From: DATKZH01 sp964475955
Lineage (GTDB): Bacteria; Planctomycetota; Planctomycetia; Pirellulales; Thermoguttaceae
Assembly: GCA_964475955.1 (NCBI GenBank)
Contig: CAYYZY010000012.1
Location: forward strand, 1 to 64,000
Length of the DNA stretch: 64,000 nt
Direction: 5' to 3'
Part shown: positions 51,135-60,321 of the stretch, one piece after another
Layout of the letters: every line of letters starts with the position of its first letter
Numbering within the stretch: the first letter of the stretch is position 1
Translations under genes and position numbers: made by a program
Notes under the pieces: model-generated
The model's input: only the letters and a program-made list of their open reading frames with translations
Told to the model about the DNA's origin: nothing
Databases searched by the model: none

Positions 51135-52378
51135 GCGACGGCAACGCACCCAGCGAACCGGTCGACCAGGATCGCCGCTTCTCGATCGAAGTGGCGGAGC
51201 GCGTCAAGCGCCTCCCGCCCTACCTGTTCGCGCGGATCAACCGGCTGATGTACGAGAAGCGTCGGGCGGGCGACGACGTGATCGACCTCGGGATGGGCAA
51301 CCCCTCCGACCCACCCCAGGACCTCGTCGTCGACAAGCTCGCCGAGGCCGCGCGCGACGCCAAGAACCACGGCTATAGCGAGGCGCGGGGCCTGTTGAAG
51401 CTGCGCCGCGAAATGGCCGGCAAATACTTCAAGCAGCACGGCGTGCGCCTCGACCCGGAGCGCGAGCTGGTCGTCTGCCTCGGGTCCAAGGAGGGGTTCA
51501 GCCACATGTGCCTGGCCTTGATGGGGCCGGGCGACACGGCGATCGTGCCCGCCCCCTCCTATCCGGCCCACCTGTTCGCCGTGGCGTTGGCCTCCGGAAA
51601 CCAGATCCTCCTGGAGGTGGCCGACGGCGAGGCGTTTCTGACCAACGTCGCCTACACGTGCCAGCACCTCTGCCCCCGGCCCAAGCTGGTGGTGGTCAAC
51701 TTCCCGCACAATCCGACCACCGCGACCGTCGAGGCCGACTTCTACGTCGAGCTGGTCAAGCTGGCCAAGCGCTACGGGTTCATGGTCGTAAGCGACCTGG
51801 CTTACGCCGACGTCTGCTTCGACGGCTACAAGGCCCCCAGCTTCCTGGCCGCGCCGGGAGCGCGCGACGTGGGCGTCGAGCTGACGACCATGAGCAAAGG
51901 CTACAACATGGCCGGGTGGCGCGTGGGGTTCTGCGCGGGCAACGCCGAGATGATCCGCGCGCTGGCCACGATCAAGAGCTACTACGACTACGGCATGTTC
52001 CAGGCGATCCAGATCGCCGCGATCATGGCGCTTCGGCATACCGACGCCGCCGTCGAGGCCCAGGCCCAAACGTACCAGCGCCGCCGCGACGTCCTCTGCC
52101 AGGGCCTCGCCCGGCTCGGCTGGCCGGTCGAACCCCCCAGGGCGACCATGTTCCTCTGGGCCCGGATCCCCCAGCCCTGGGCGAGCGAGATGACCTCGTT
52201 CGACTTCGCCATGAAGCTGCTCGAGGAAGGCGACGTCGTCGTCAGCCCCGGGGCCGCCTTCGGCCCCGCCGGCGAAGGCTACCTCCGCATGGCGCTGGTG
52301 GAAAACGAAAAGCGCCTCCGCCAGGCCGTCCGCAACATCGGCCGCTGCCTCGGCACCAAGTCGGGCCTGAAAGTGTGA
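51131..52378 (+). CDS. Class I/II pyridoxal-phosphate aminotransferase (AlaC-like)
   Basis: A 415-residue aminotransferase. It has IDLGMGNPSDPPQDLVVDKL, VCLGSKEGFSHMCLAL, VVVNFPHNPTTATVEADFY, the PLP-binding TTMSKGYNMAGWRVGFCAG (Lys near residue 256) and the C-terminal EKRLRQAVRNIGRCL. This order and length fit the AlaC/alanine-type branch, also called aspartate/tyrosine/aromatic aminotransferase. The substrate is uncertain; glutamate-pyruvate transfer is the common assignment. It overlaps the STAS gene by four bases (ATGA), so the two are translationally coupled. It is convergent with the secreted 655-residue gene. Confidence 0.9.
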   Translation: MSDGNAPSEPVDQDRRFSIEVAERVKRLPPYLFARINRLMYEKRRAGDDVIDLGMGNPSDPPQDLVVDKLAEAARDAKNHGYSEARGLLKLRREMAGKYFKQHGVRLDPERELVVCLGSKEGFSHMCLALMGPGDTAIVPAPSYPAHLFAVALASGNQILLEVADGEAFLTNVAYTCQHLCPRPKLVVVNFPHNPTTATVEADFYVELVKLAKRYGFMVVSDLAYADVCFDGYKAPSFLAAPGARDVGVELTTMSKGYNMAGWRVGFCAGNAEMIRALATIKSYYDYGMFQAIQIAAIMALRHTDAAVEAQAQTYQRRRDVLCQGLARLGWPVEPPRATMFLWARIPQPWASEMTSFDFAMKLLEEGDVVVSPGAAFGPAGEGYLRMALVENEKRLRQAVRNIGRCLGTKSGLKV

Positions 52379-52415
52379 ACAGGCCAGAAGCGGAGCGCGG
52401 AGATCTCGCGTCGTC

Positions 52416-54383
52416 TCACCGGCGCTCCAGCGGCTGCTCCTCCTCGTCGTCCATTATCTCCTGCCCTTTCACTTCTGGCACCTGCCGTTCCCGGTCGTCG
52501 GAGGGCTTGGCCGGGCCGGCCAGGCGGCGTTCGAGGTAGGCGCCCACGTCGAGCTGGAACCGGGCCATGCGCTCGGTCAGTTGCAGGTACGCTTCGCACT
52601 GCTTGCGGTCGGCCTCCGTGTTGCGCTGCGAGAGCATGTCGACCAGGTCGGCCAACTCCTGGAGGTGCCGGCTGGTCGCCTTGCTCAATCGCCGGGCCGT
52701 GAGGTGGTCGTCGACCTCGACGAGCTTCTCAAACGCCCCTTCCGCCTCCGGCGGAAGCGATTCGAGTTGCGTGATTTCGGGCTCCGGCCACGTCTGGAGC
52801 ACGAACTGCCGGGCCATGCGATGGTCGTGGTCCTTGAGTTGCCAGGTTCTCTGGAGGTCGTCGAGCCGCTGCTGGAAGCCGGCCTGCGGGCTGAGCCGAA
52901 CGGCCTCCCGGTAGTTGGCGATCGCCCCGTCGACGTCGCCCTGCTTGATCAGGTCTTCGGCCAGGCGCGCCTGCGTGGTGGCCATGTCGAGGGCGACGGC
53001 CTCTTCGATGGTCCGCTCGAGGCGGCCGTCCAGCTCGCGAAGTTCGCCGACCCGCTCGGCCGCCGACTCGACCTGTTTGGCCGCCCAGGCGAGCCGCCCG
53101 TCCGACGCCCGTCCGGCTTCGGCCGCCCGATCGGTCAGTCCGGCCAGGTCGTCGCGGGTCGTGCCGACGAGCGGGCCGACCGCGCGCACCGCCGCGCGGA
53201 CCTGCTTCAGGGCCTTCTCGTACTGCCGCTCCCCGTTCAGCTCGTTGACGCGGCGCACGTGCTCGTCGAGCATGCTTTCGAGCACTTGCACGTCCTGCAC
53301 CAGCGCCGTGACCCGGCGATCGAAGTCGCGCTTCTCGGCCGCCCGCTCGTCGACCCGCAGCCGGCACACCTGCTCGCACCACGGCTCGGTAATGGGGAGG
53401 AGGACTCGCGAGACCGCGCCGCCGGGCTGTTCGATGCGCACGTAGGCCAGCTCGTCGAACGGCCGCGGGGAGGCCACCCAGCCGTGCCGATCGGGCGGCG
53501 GGAGGCGGTCTCGATCGCCGATTGCCTCGAAGCCGGCGCTGGCGGCGTAGACCTGGCACGACGCAACCGGCGCGCCGGTTTCCGCGTCGAGCAGTCGCAA
53601 GCGGAAGCGGCCCGCGCACGTGTTCAACTTGATCGCCTGGAACCCGGCCACCCGGGCGGTTCGCTTCCAGGGGTCGGGGAGGCTGGAGATGGTCGCCGCC
53701 GCGTCGATCTTCCCCCCGGGCTTGACGCGCAGCACCGTGTAGGGGATCGGCATCCGGCCGTACTCCCCGCCGTGCCGCCGGATGATCCGATAGGACTGGA
53801 GCACGCACCCCTCGGCCAACAGGGCGGCCAACCGCGTTCCCCGCCGCGACCCGCGAAAGGTGATCGCGACGCGTCTTCCATCCCCTTCCGGCTCGACCAG
53901 GGCCACCGGAGAGAAGGCGTCGAGCACGGCCAGGCAAATCGCCTTGGAAAGGCGCCAGCGGTCGGGCGTGTCGCGGCGCCGCAAGGGGCCCACGCGCTGT
54001 AGGTCGCCGTCGAGCTCGCGCCACGCCATGCGGTAGAGGCCGGCGTCGTAGTCGATTGTGGCCAGGAAGTGCTTGTCGCGGAGGCCGCGCGCGTCGAAGT
54101 CGTCGGGTTCAAGCACCAGGTCGGCCAGCCCGGCGAGAGAGGCCTCGTCGAGCAACGGGTGCCCGGCGAGCACCTCCAACTCCACCAGTTGGCCGAACTC
54201 GCGCGCGAGCAGTCCGGCGACCTCGCGCCGCACCGATTCGGTGAAGAACCGCGTGAACACCGGGTCGTCGGAGAATCGCAGACGGACGTCCAGCCGGTAA
54301 GGCTCGTCGGCCTTCGTTTCCAGCTCGACCGCCGGCGCGCGGCCAGCCGCCGCCAAGAGGCAAACCAGCAAGAGGCGATTCAT
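52416..54383 (-). CDS. Secreted coiled-coil protein of unknown function
   Basis: A 655-residue protein starting with a signal peptide (MNRLLLVCLLAAAGRAPAVE). Residues 30-330 are a folded beta/alpha region with ADEPYRLDVRLRFSDDPVFT and RVAITFRGSRRGTRLAALLAEG. From about 340 it becomes helical and charged (ERAAEKRDFDRRVTALVQ, then LDGRLERTIEEAVALDMA), with one TPR-like helix pair, LIKQGDVDGAIANYREAVRL. It ends in an acidic tail (EIMDDEEEQPLERR). No named domain. It begins six bases after the stop of the 1327-residue gene on the same strand, so the two form an operon. A GTG three bases before the ATG is possible. Confidence 0.78.
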   Translation of the reverse strand: MNRLLLVCLLAAAGRAPAVELETKADEPYRLDVRLRFSDDPVFTRFFTESVRREVAGLLAREFGQLVELEVLAGHPLLDEASLAGLADLVLEPDDFDARGLRDKHFLATIDYDAGLYRMAWRELDGDLQRVGPLRRRDTPDRWRLSKAICLAVLDAFSPVALVEPEGDGRRVAITFRGSRRGTRLAALLAEGCVLQSYRIIRRHGGEYGRMPIPYTVLRVKPGGKIDAAATISSLPDPWKRTARVAGFQAIKLNTCAGRFRLRLLDAETGAPVASCQVYAASAGFEAIGDRDRLPPPDRHGWVASPRPFDELAYVRIEQPGGAVSRVLLPITEPWCEQVCRLRVDERAAEKRDFDRRVTALVQDVQVLESMLDEHVRRVNELNGERQYEKALKQVRAAVRAVGPLVGTTRDDLAGLTDRAAEAGRASDGRLAWAAKQVESAAERVGELRELDGRLERTIEEAVALDMATTQARLAEDLIKQGDVDGAIANYREAVRLSPQAGFQQRLDDLQRTWQLKDHDHRMARQFVLQTWPEPEITQLESLPPEAEGAFEKLVEVDDHLTARRLSKATSRHLQELADLVDMLSQRNTEADRKQCEAYLQLTERMARFQLDVGAYLERRLAGPAKPSDDRERQVPEVKGQEIMDDEEEQPLERR

Positions 54384-54389
54384 CACCGG

Positions 54390-57300
54390 CTACGCCTGTT
54401 CTTCCCAGCTCTCCAACTGGCGCTCGATCTCCCGGAACGGAAGTCGGACCTGACGGATATGCGCGGGCGAACCTTCCCACTCAAGCTCTTCGGGTACGTG
54501 CGAATGGACTCGGGCGACTTCCTCTTCCAGGGCTTCGAGCCAGGCGGGCACTTCGAAGCCGACGCCGCTCGGCTCGCGCGTGAATTCGGCGACCTCCTGC
54601 TCCAGCCGCTCGAGCGCGCGCGACGGCCCTTCGCCGTGGACCTTTTCCACCGCCGGACGCACCAGCGCGCAGAGCCGGTCGATCACCAGGGGCTGAACGA
54701 ACCGCTCGCCCAGCCGCTCCGCCACGCTCGGCAGACGCATCGCGTACCGCTTCCCCAGTCGCTCGAAACGCTCCAGGTGGTCGTCGGCCACGGCGGCGTG
54801 ACGCTGCGCCACGGCCTCCTGCCAGATGCGCGCCGCCACGGCCCGCCCCTCGCGCACCATCACGTCGTGGGCCACCACGATCGGCTTCATGTTCCAGGCC
54901 ACCCGGTCGTAGCCGGCCAGAAGCCGGAGGAAATCGAGAAGAGTGTACAGCATGTCGCCCCGGTCCGATTGGGTCGTCGTGCTGTTGTAATCGATGTATT
55001 CCGGGTAGTTTTCCACGACCGCCTCGCAGGTCAACTCCAACCATCGCACGGCTTCATCGCGCGGGATGCGGCGGTCGAGGTCGTGGAGCAGGCGCAGCGG
55101 CTCGCCTCCCTCCGACTCCTCCTCCAGCGAGCGGAGAAACGCGTCGGCCCCCTGGTGGAGGATCGCGCGCAGGTTGCCGTAGTTCATGAACGATTGCGTG
55201 AACAGCTCGTCACCGTACGTGCGGATGAACTGCTTCAGCTTGCGCCAACGGCTACTGTCGGCGACCGTTTCCAGCACGGAAATGCGGATGTTCCGGCTGT
55301 GGTCCATCCAGCACTGAAGCAGCAGTTGGACCGCGTGTTCCAGGCTGTCGACCAGCTCCAAGTCGGACGGCGCGTCGGGCTCCGTCGTCGCCGACGGGCC
55401 GGCCTTCCAATCCTCGGAAGAAAACACCACGCACTCGCAGATCCCCCGGCAGCCGATCTCGAACAGCCGGTCGAACTCGGTGATGGCGCCCGGGCCCACG
55501 GCGCGGTTCCGCTCCATCTGCTGGATGGTTTCCAGCAACTGGAACGTCTCTTCGAGCAGCCCCAAGCGCGGGGCATAGGTGAGCAGGCGGACGAGCGTCC
55601 GCTGCACGGCTCGCGAGTCGACGATCCGTTGCGGGTTCCCCCCCCGCGACGTCGGCACGTACAGAAGCGGCTGGCGCTTCAGCCCGGCGAGGAGCTCCGG
55701 CCAGACCTCGCGCGCGCCCTCGCCGTCGCCCCGGAACATCGCCCGAAACACGCGACGCGCCGGCGCCTCCCAGACCTCCAGGTCGTCGTCGGGTTCGTCG
55801 CGGCCGACGACGGCCAGCAGCAGGTGGGCCGCGTCGCCCGCCTCGACCGAGGCCGTGATGATCCGCTCCAAAAGCGCATCTTTGATCGCCCGACGGTGAT
55901 CGTACTCGACCATCGCGCTGAGCGCGCCCGACGAGGACCGGATGCGGTAGCGATGCACGGCCTCGGCCAGGTCGAACAGGCTTCGGCGATTGTCCAGCGC
56001 CCGTCGGCGCCAGGCGGCCAGGACGTCGTCTCGATCGTCCGGCGGGGCGCTTTCGGTCGACGAGGCCATGCCGGCCAGCCTCCAGAGTTGGGCCACGGCG
56101 GCGAACAAGGCCAGGCGCCGGCTGATCCGGTCGGCTTCCAGGGCGAGCTCGAAGTCGGTCGTCGGAACGCCCCCTTCGAGCATCTCGCCTTCGAAGCCGT
56201 CGTCGGTCGTGTCGCGATAGGTGACGTTCTCGTAAGCCGCGCTGAACAGGCCCTCCTCGTCGTCCGCTTCCGCTTCCGCCGCTTCGGGGGGCGTTTCGCC
56301 AAGGATCTCCAGGCGCGGCACCTCCCAGTACTCCTCGGCATTCGCCTCGAGGTAGTCGAAAAACTTCTTGGTCAACGTCCAACGGTCTTCTTCCGGCACG
56401 GCCCGAGCGGTCGCGGGCGCCCCGGCCGGCCGGTCGTCAAGCCCCCAGAGCCTCTCCATCCAGCGGATGGCCAGCGCGTGAAACGAGTAATCGGCCTCGA
56501 TCAAGGGGACCTGCTCGGCCCGGCTCAACCAGAGCATCAACAGGGCCATCGCGGCGACCAGGTCGCCGCGACTGATGAGCGTTTCGGTCAGCAGGGCGAA
56601 CGCCTTCGGCGAGTTGAACTGCTCGACGTGCGGCTTCCAGAAGGCGACGTCGCCCACGCCCGTCCCCGCTTCGTTCCAGGCGGCGATCGCCTGGGCCACC
56701 TGCCCGGCCGAGGTCCACGCCTCGCGCCCGGATACGCCCTCCACGTCGCCCACTTCGGTGCTGGCGAATTGATCCCACCACCGGGCCAGCGCGCCGAGGT
56801 CGTCGGATAGCCGCTTGCGCAGGTCGGCCCGACCGGCGGCGGCCGCCTCCTTCTCGATTCGGGCGTAGAGGGCGAACAACTCGCTGACCAGCTCGATCAG
56901 TTCGTCGATCCGATGATCGTGAATGCTGTTCTCTACGGCCGGGAAAAGGCTGTACTGCCCGCCGAAGCCGAGGATGTTCCAGGGGTCGACCATCGCCCCG
57001 CACTCGATCGCCCGGTGCAAGAGGTCCTCGATCTCCCCCGGGCGCGAGGCGGCCGCGTCGAGTTCGCCGCGGTCGAGGTCGAGATGGGCCGTGCTCAGAC
57101 GGCAGTCCATCTCGCAACGCATCCGCGCCGAGGCGACCGGAACCACCTGGGCTTGGCGGGCCGCCGCCTCCGTGTAGCCCATGCGCGCGAACAGCCGGGC
57201 CAGGTGCACGTGTTGGAGCTGCTCGGCGCGCCGCCGTGCCAGCGCCTGGTTGAGATGCTGCCGCGCGGCGCCGAACGGTTGCCTGAGCGCCGTCGCCTCG

Positions 57301-58373
57301 GCCCGAAGCCGCCGCGCGTGGGCGCTGGGCAGTTGCGGCAGGAGCCACTTGTAGAACTCGTCGCGATACGAGGCAATCACCGGCAACAGCGTGGCCAGCG
57401 TGGTGGCCGAGTCGTGGGCGTCGGGCCCATCGCCCGTGATCCCCGAGCCCATCAGCATCGTGCCGGCCAGCACGGCGCCGGCCTCGAACCGCACTTCGTC
57501 GGGCGGCAGGTCGTCGCGCTCGTCGATGCGGGACATGAGGGCGTCGAGCGTGACCTGGTGGACGACGAAGCGCCGGTAGCGGCCCCGGTTGTCGATATGG
57601 TGCGGGTCCCAGCCGCCGAAATGGTAGTTGGGACGACGATTCACCGGGTGGTCGAAGTCGTACGCCCGGGGGTCGAGGGCCAGCTCGTCGAGCAGTTCCG
57701 GGTGGAACCACGCCCGCTCCAGCAGCGCCGGATCGGCCGACTCGAGGACGTCCAGGGCCAGAAGAACCACTTCCTGATAGGGCCCGGTTGCGGCCCCCGC
57801 TCCTGCCACGAAGAGAGGGATCGGCCTCACTCGTTCGTGGGGGTATGGCTGGATCTTCTGCTGGGTCTCCAGCACGGGCAGGGGGCGGTGGCCGAGGAAG
57901 TCGTTCAGCCGGATGAGCGTTCCCTGGACAATCCGCTCCGACTCGTCCCACGGTCCGCCTTCGGCAAGCACCGCCTCGCAGACCCGTCCGATGAAGAAGG
58001 GCTGGAAGAGGAAGGCGTCGGTCTGGTGGAAGAGAAGATCGCGGTGGTGTCGGCGGTAGTTGGGAAGGACTTCGTCGAAGACGAGTCGGCGCACCGCCTT
58101 GGCCTGGTCGAGATGGCGAAACGCGTCGGAAGCGCCGTTGAGCTGGTCCAAGCCGGCCTCGATCAGGCGGCCCAGCGTCCGCCAGGCGGGTTCGATTTCC
58201 GAATCCGCCGACACGCCGGCTTCCTCCTCCGCTCGACGAGCCTGAAGGAGCGCGAACAGCTCGTTCAGATTCGCCAGAAACCGCGGGTCCTGCGCCCCGG
58301 AGGAGAAATTCAGGTACCCGGCAATCTCCTCCAGATGTTTCCGGGCATCGGGGCCCGGGGAGTCTGGATGCAT
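54390..58373 (-). CDS. Large (1327-residue) acidic protein of unknown function
   Basis: A 1327-residue soluble, mostly helical protein with no signal peptide or membrane segment and no domain I recognise. It is rich in Glu, Ala, Arg and Leu, with an acidic stretch near 700 (AAEAEADDEEGLFSAAY). A striking aromatic/His block, RRPNYHFGGWDPHHIDNRGR, lies near residue 255, and repeats of the type ARRLRAEATALRQPFGAARQ suggest tetratricopeptide-like or HEAT-like packing. The start at 58373 has AAGGAAGG seven bases before it. The frame runs on upstream, but that part is Pro/Gly-rich and reads as antisense of another gene. It and the next gene form a compact operon, divergent from a BamB-like lipoprotein gene. 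Confidence 0.82.
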   Translation of the reverse strand: MHPDSPGPDARKHLEEIAGYLNFSSGAQDPRFLANLNELFALLQARRAEEEAGVSADSEIEPAWRTLGRLIEAGLDQLNGASDAFRHLDQAKAVRRLVFDEVLPNYRRHHRDLLFHQTDAFLFQPFFIGRVCEAVLAEGGPWDESERIVQGTLIRLNDFLGHRPLPVLETQQKIQPYPHERVRPIPLFVAGAGAATGPYQEVVLLALDVLESADPALLERAWFHPELLDELALDPRAYDFDHPVNRRPNYHFGGWDPHHIDNRGRYRRFVVHQVTLDALMSRIDERDDLPPDEVRFEAGAVLAGTMLMGSGITGDGPDAHDSATTLATLLPVIASYRDEFYKWLLPQLPSAHARRLRAEATALRQPFGAARQHLNQALARRRAEQLQHVHLARLFARMGYTEAAARQAQVVPVASARMRCEMDCRLSTAHLDLDRGELDAAASRPGEIEDLLHRAIECGAMVDPWNILGFGGQYSLFPAVENSIHDHRIDELIELVSELFALYARIEKEAAAAGRADLRKRLSDDLGALARWWDQFASTEVGDVEGVSGREAWTSAGQVAQAIAAWNEAGTGVGDVAFWKPHVEQFNSPKAFALLTETLISRGDLVAAMALLMLWLSRAEQVPLIEADYSFHALAIRWMERLWGLDDRPAGAPATARAVPEEDRWTLTKKFFDYLEANAEEYWEVPRLEILGETPPEAAEAEADDEEGLFSAAYENVTYRDTTDDGFEGEMLEGGVPTTDFELALEADRISRRLALFAAVAQLWRLAGMASSTESAPPDDRDDVLAAWRRRALDNRRSLFDLAEAVHRYRIRSSSGALSAMVEYDHRRAIKDALLERIITASVEAGDAAHLLLAVVGRDEPDDDLEVWEAPARRVFRAMFRGDGEGAREVWPELLAGLKRQPLLYVPTSRGGNPQRIVDSRAVQRTLVRLLTYAPRLGLLEETFQLLETIQQMERNRAVGPGAITEFDRLFEIGCRGICECVVFSSEDWKAGPSATTEPDAPSDLELVDSLEHAVQLLLQCWMDHSRNIRISVLETVADSSRWRKLKQFIRTYGDELFTQSFMNYGNLRAILHQGADAFLRSLEEESEGGEPLRLLHDLDRRIPRDEAVRWLELTCEAVVENYPEYIDYNSTTTQSDRGDMLYTLLDFLRLLAGYDRVAWNMKPIVVAHDVMVREGRAVAARIWQEAVAQRHAAVADDHLERFERLGKRYAMRLPSVAERLGERFVQPLVIDRLCALVRPAVEKVHGEGPSRALERLEQEVAEFTREPSGVGFEVPAWLEALEEEVARVHSHVPEELEWEGSPAHIRQVRLPFREIERQLESWEEQA

Positions 58374-58664
58374 AAATCCTTCCTTTTGGGGGGCACGGAT
58401 GGCGGATGCCTCCTCTTCCGGGGTCATGTTAGACCCGGCGCGTCGGGCTGTCCAGCGGTTGTCGTCTCTCCCCATGCAAGAGGGGGTATTGGGCATTCCA
58501 GGCCGGCGCAAGCGGTGTCCCGATCCGTTTTGCGCGTGCGATCCGCGTCGGCGGGAGTTATCATGAAATCGTGGGGCTGTTGCCCAAAATTGCCAGAATC
58601 CGTTGCCCGAGGCGCTCTGCCCGGCAAGCCGTGACCCTGCCCTAAGACGATTCGGGGGCCGTCC

Positions 58665-60116
58665 ATGATGCGTTCCTATGCTGCCATCCTGCTCGCGATT
58701 GTCGGTGCGTTGACTGCCTGCGATCGGTCGCTCGGTGCCCGGCGCAGCCGGATCATCTCGGAGCCGGCTGCCCGGCGTCACGGCCTGACGCGACCTTGGT
58801 TCACCCAGGTCCAGTTGGATCCATCCCGGGCCCGGGTGAGGCACATGGTGCTCGACGCGGGAACGCTGTTCGTCGAGACCGATCAGTCGGTACTTCACGT
58901 GATCGACGCCGACACGGGCCGGACCCGGTGGGTCCAACAGGTGGGACGCCGCGATCATCCCAGCTTCGCCCCGGCGGCGAACAAGTCTTTCGTGGCGATG
59001 ATCAACGGTTCGTATCTTTACGTGCTTCGCCGTTACGACGGCAAGCTGCTTCGGAAGACCCTCCTGGAAAACACGCCGGGGGCGGCGCCCGCGGTAAGCC
59101 AAAAGCGCATATACGTACCCATGCTTAACGGCATGGTCACGTCGTACCTGCTCAAGGAGATGGAGGATCCGCTTGCCGAACTCGGCCGGATGCGCGAGGA
59201 AGAGGGGGAGCAGGAGGAAGAAGGCGAGGGAACGGTGGAAGAGACGGCAACCGCGGAAGCGTCGGTGGAGGAGGCCGAGGCGGCGGAGGCGGAACGCCGG
59301 GAGTCGATCCGACTCAGCGAAGAGGACTCCGTTCCCATCACTTGCCAGTCGTATGGTCGGGTGGTGACGCAGCCGATCGTTACGCGGCAGAATGAAGACG
59401 AGGAATACGTAGCCTGGCCGACCGATCGAGGGACCCTGTTCGTTTGCCATCTCCTGGAGCGCGAACGCCATTTCCCGATCGAGTACCGGCTGGAGACGGA
59501 AGCGGGCATTGCAGCGCAGCCCGTCTACACCCCTCCGAATCCGAACATCGTGTCCGACTCGGGCGTGATCTACGTGGCTTCGCGCGAGGGCTTCGTACAC
59601 GCCCTGGTGGAGGACGGCGGCGATTCCTTGTGGCGGTTCTCTGCGGCCGAACCGATCAACGAGCGTCCGATCGTCATCGACCAGAGCGTCTTCGTCGTAC
59701 CTGAGCCCGGCGGGATGTACTGCCTCGACGCCAAGACGGGCTTGGAGAAATGGTGGACGCGCGACGTGGCCCAATTCATCGCCGCGAGCAAGGACCGCCT
59801 CTACGTGAGCGATAAACTGGGCCGGATCCTCGTCCTCAGCCGGGCCAGCGGCGCACGGATCGACGCCATCCCCGCCCTCGGGCAGGACGTCAAACTGCTC
59901 AACACCCAAACCGATCGCATCTACCTGGCGACCGGCACGGGGCTGGTCCAGTGCCTGCACGAGATCGAGCTGACCGAGCCGATCTTCCACCAGCAGCCGT
60001 CGGAGGCCCCCGTCGAAGCGCAGCCGGCGGAGAAGCCGGAGGCCGAGAAGGCTCCCGCGGCCAAGCCGTCCGGCGAAAAGGCTGCCGAGGGCGCTGTCGA
60101 CAATCCGTTCGAGTGA
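58665..60116 (+). CDS. BamB-like PQQ-repeat beta-propeller lipoprotein
   Basis: A 483-residue protein. The signal ends GALTAC, a lipobox, so it should be lipid-anchored. The body is PQQ-type beta-propeller repeats such as TDQSVLHVIDADTGRTRW, DRLYVSDKLGRILVLSRASG and YCLDAKTGLEKWW. A Glu-rich insert (about 175-225; EEEGEQEEEGEGTVEETATA and on) sits in one loop and is unlike typical BamB. A Pro/Glu/Ala/Lys tail ends the protein. BamB helps assemble outer-membrane beta-barrels; whether that is its job here is uncertain. Two adjacent ATGs start it. The large 1327-residue gene diverges from it on the left. Confidence 0.8.
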   Translation: MMRSYAAILLAIVGALTACDRSLGARRSRIISEPAARRHGLTRPWFTQVQLDPSRARVRHMVLDAGTLFVETDQSVLHVIDADTGRTRWVQQVGRRDHPSFAPAANKSFVAMINGSYLYVLRRYDGKLLRKTLLENTPGAAPAVSQKRIYVPMLNGMVTSYLLKEMEDPLAELGRMREEEGEQEEEGEGTVEETATAEASVEEAEAAEAERRESIRLSEEDSVPITCQSYGRVVTQPIVTRQNEDEEYVAWPTDRGTLFVCHLLERERHFPIEYRLETEAGIAAQPVYTPPNPNIVSDSGVIYVASREGFVHALVEDGGDSLWRFSAAEPINERPIVIDQSVFVVPEPGGMYCLDAKTGLEKWWTRDVAQFIAASKDRLYVSDKLGRILVLSRASGARIDAIPALGQDVKLLNTQTDRIYLATGTGLVQCLHEIELTEPIFHQQPSEAPVEAQPAEKPEAEKAPAAKPSGEKAAEGAVDNPFE

Positions 60117-60210
60117 CGCGATTGCCGGCTTCACGTCGCCGGTCACCGCAAAGCTCAGCAAGCCGCCCCAGCGCGCCAACCGCCCCCCGCCGCACTGGCC
60201 CTGCACGGGT

Positions 60211-60216
60211 TATAAT
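60211..60216 (+). promoter_or_regulatory. Consensus -10 before the HemX-like/hemA operon
   Basis: A perfect TATAAT, about 105 bases upstream of the HemX-like start. No consensus -35 is seen at the proper distance, so the call rests on the -10 only. Transcription would begin near 60223. Confidence 0.35.
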
Positions 60217-60321
60217 GTGTCGATGCGGGCCCATCCAGCGGCGAGCCTCCCCCGGTCCGACCGCGTGGCCCGGCGCGACGCTTGCGGGCGACGGCGATTC
60301 GGTTCCGAGGAGAGCGGCTCC

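Noticed and set aside
54069..56810. A 913-codon plus-strand frame inside the 1327-residue gene
   Set aside because: It lies antisense to the large gene and crosses an operon boundary; its composition is typical of antisense high-GC frames.
54390..60206. A minus-strand frame of more than 1900 codons covering the large gene and beyond
   Set aside because: Upstream of 58373 the frame is Gly/Arg/Pro-rich and antisense to the BamB-like gene; the clear ribosome binding site is at 58373.
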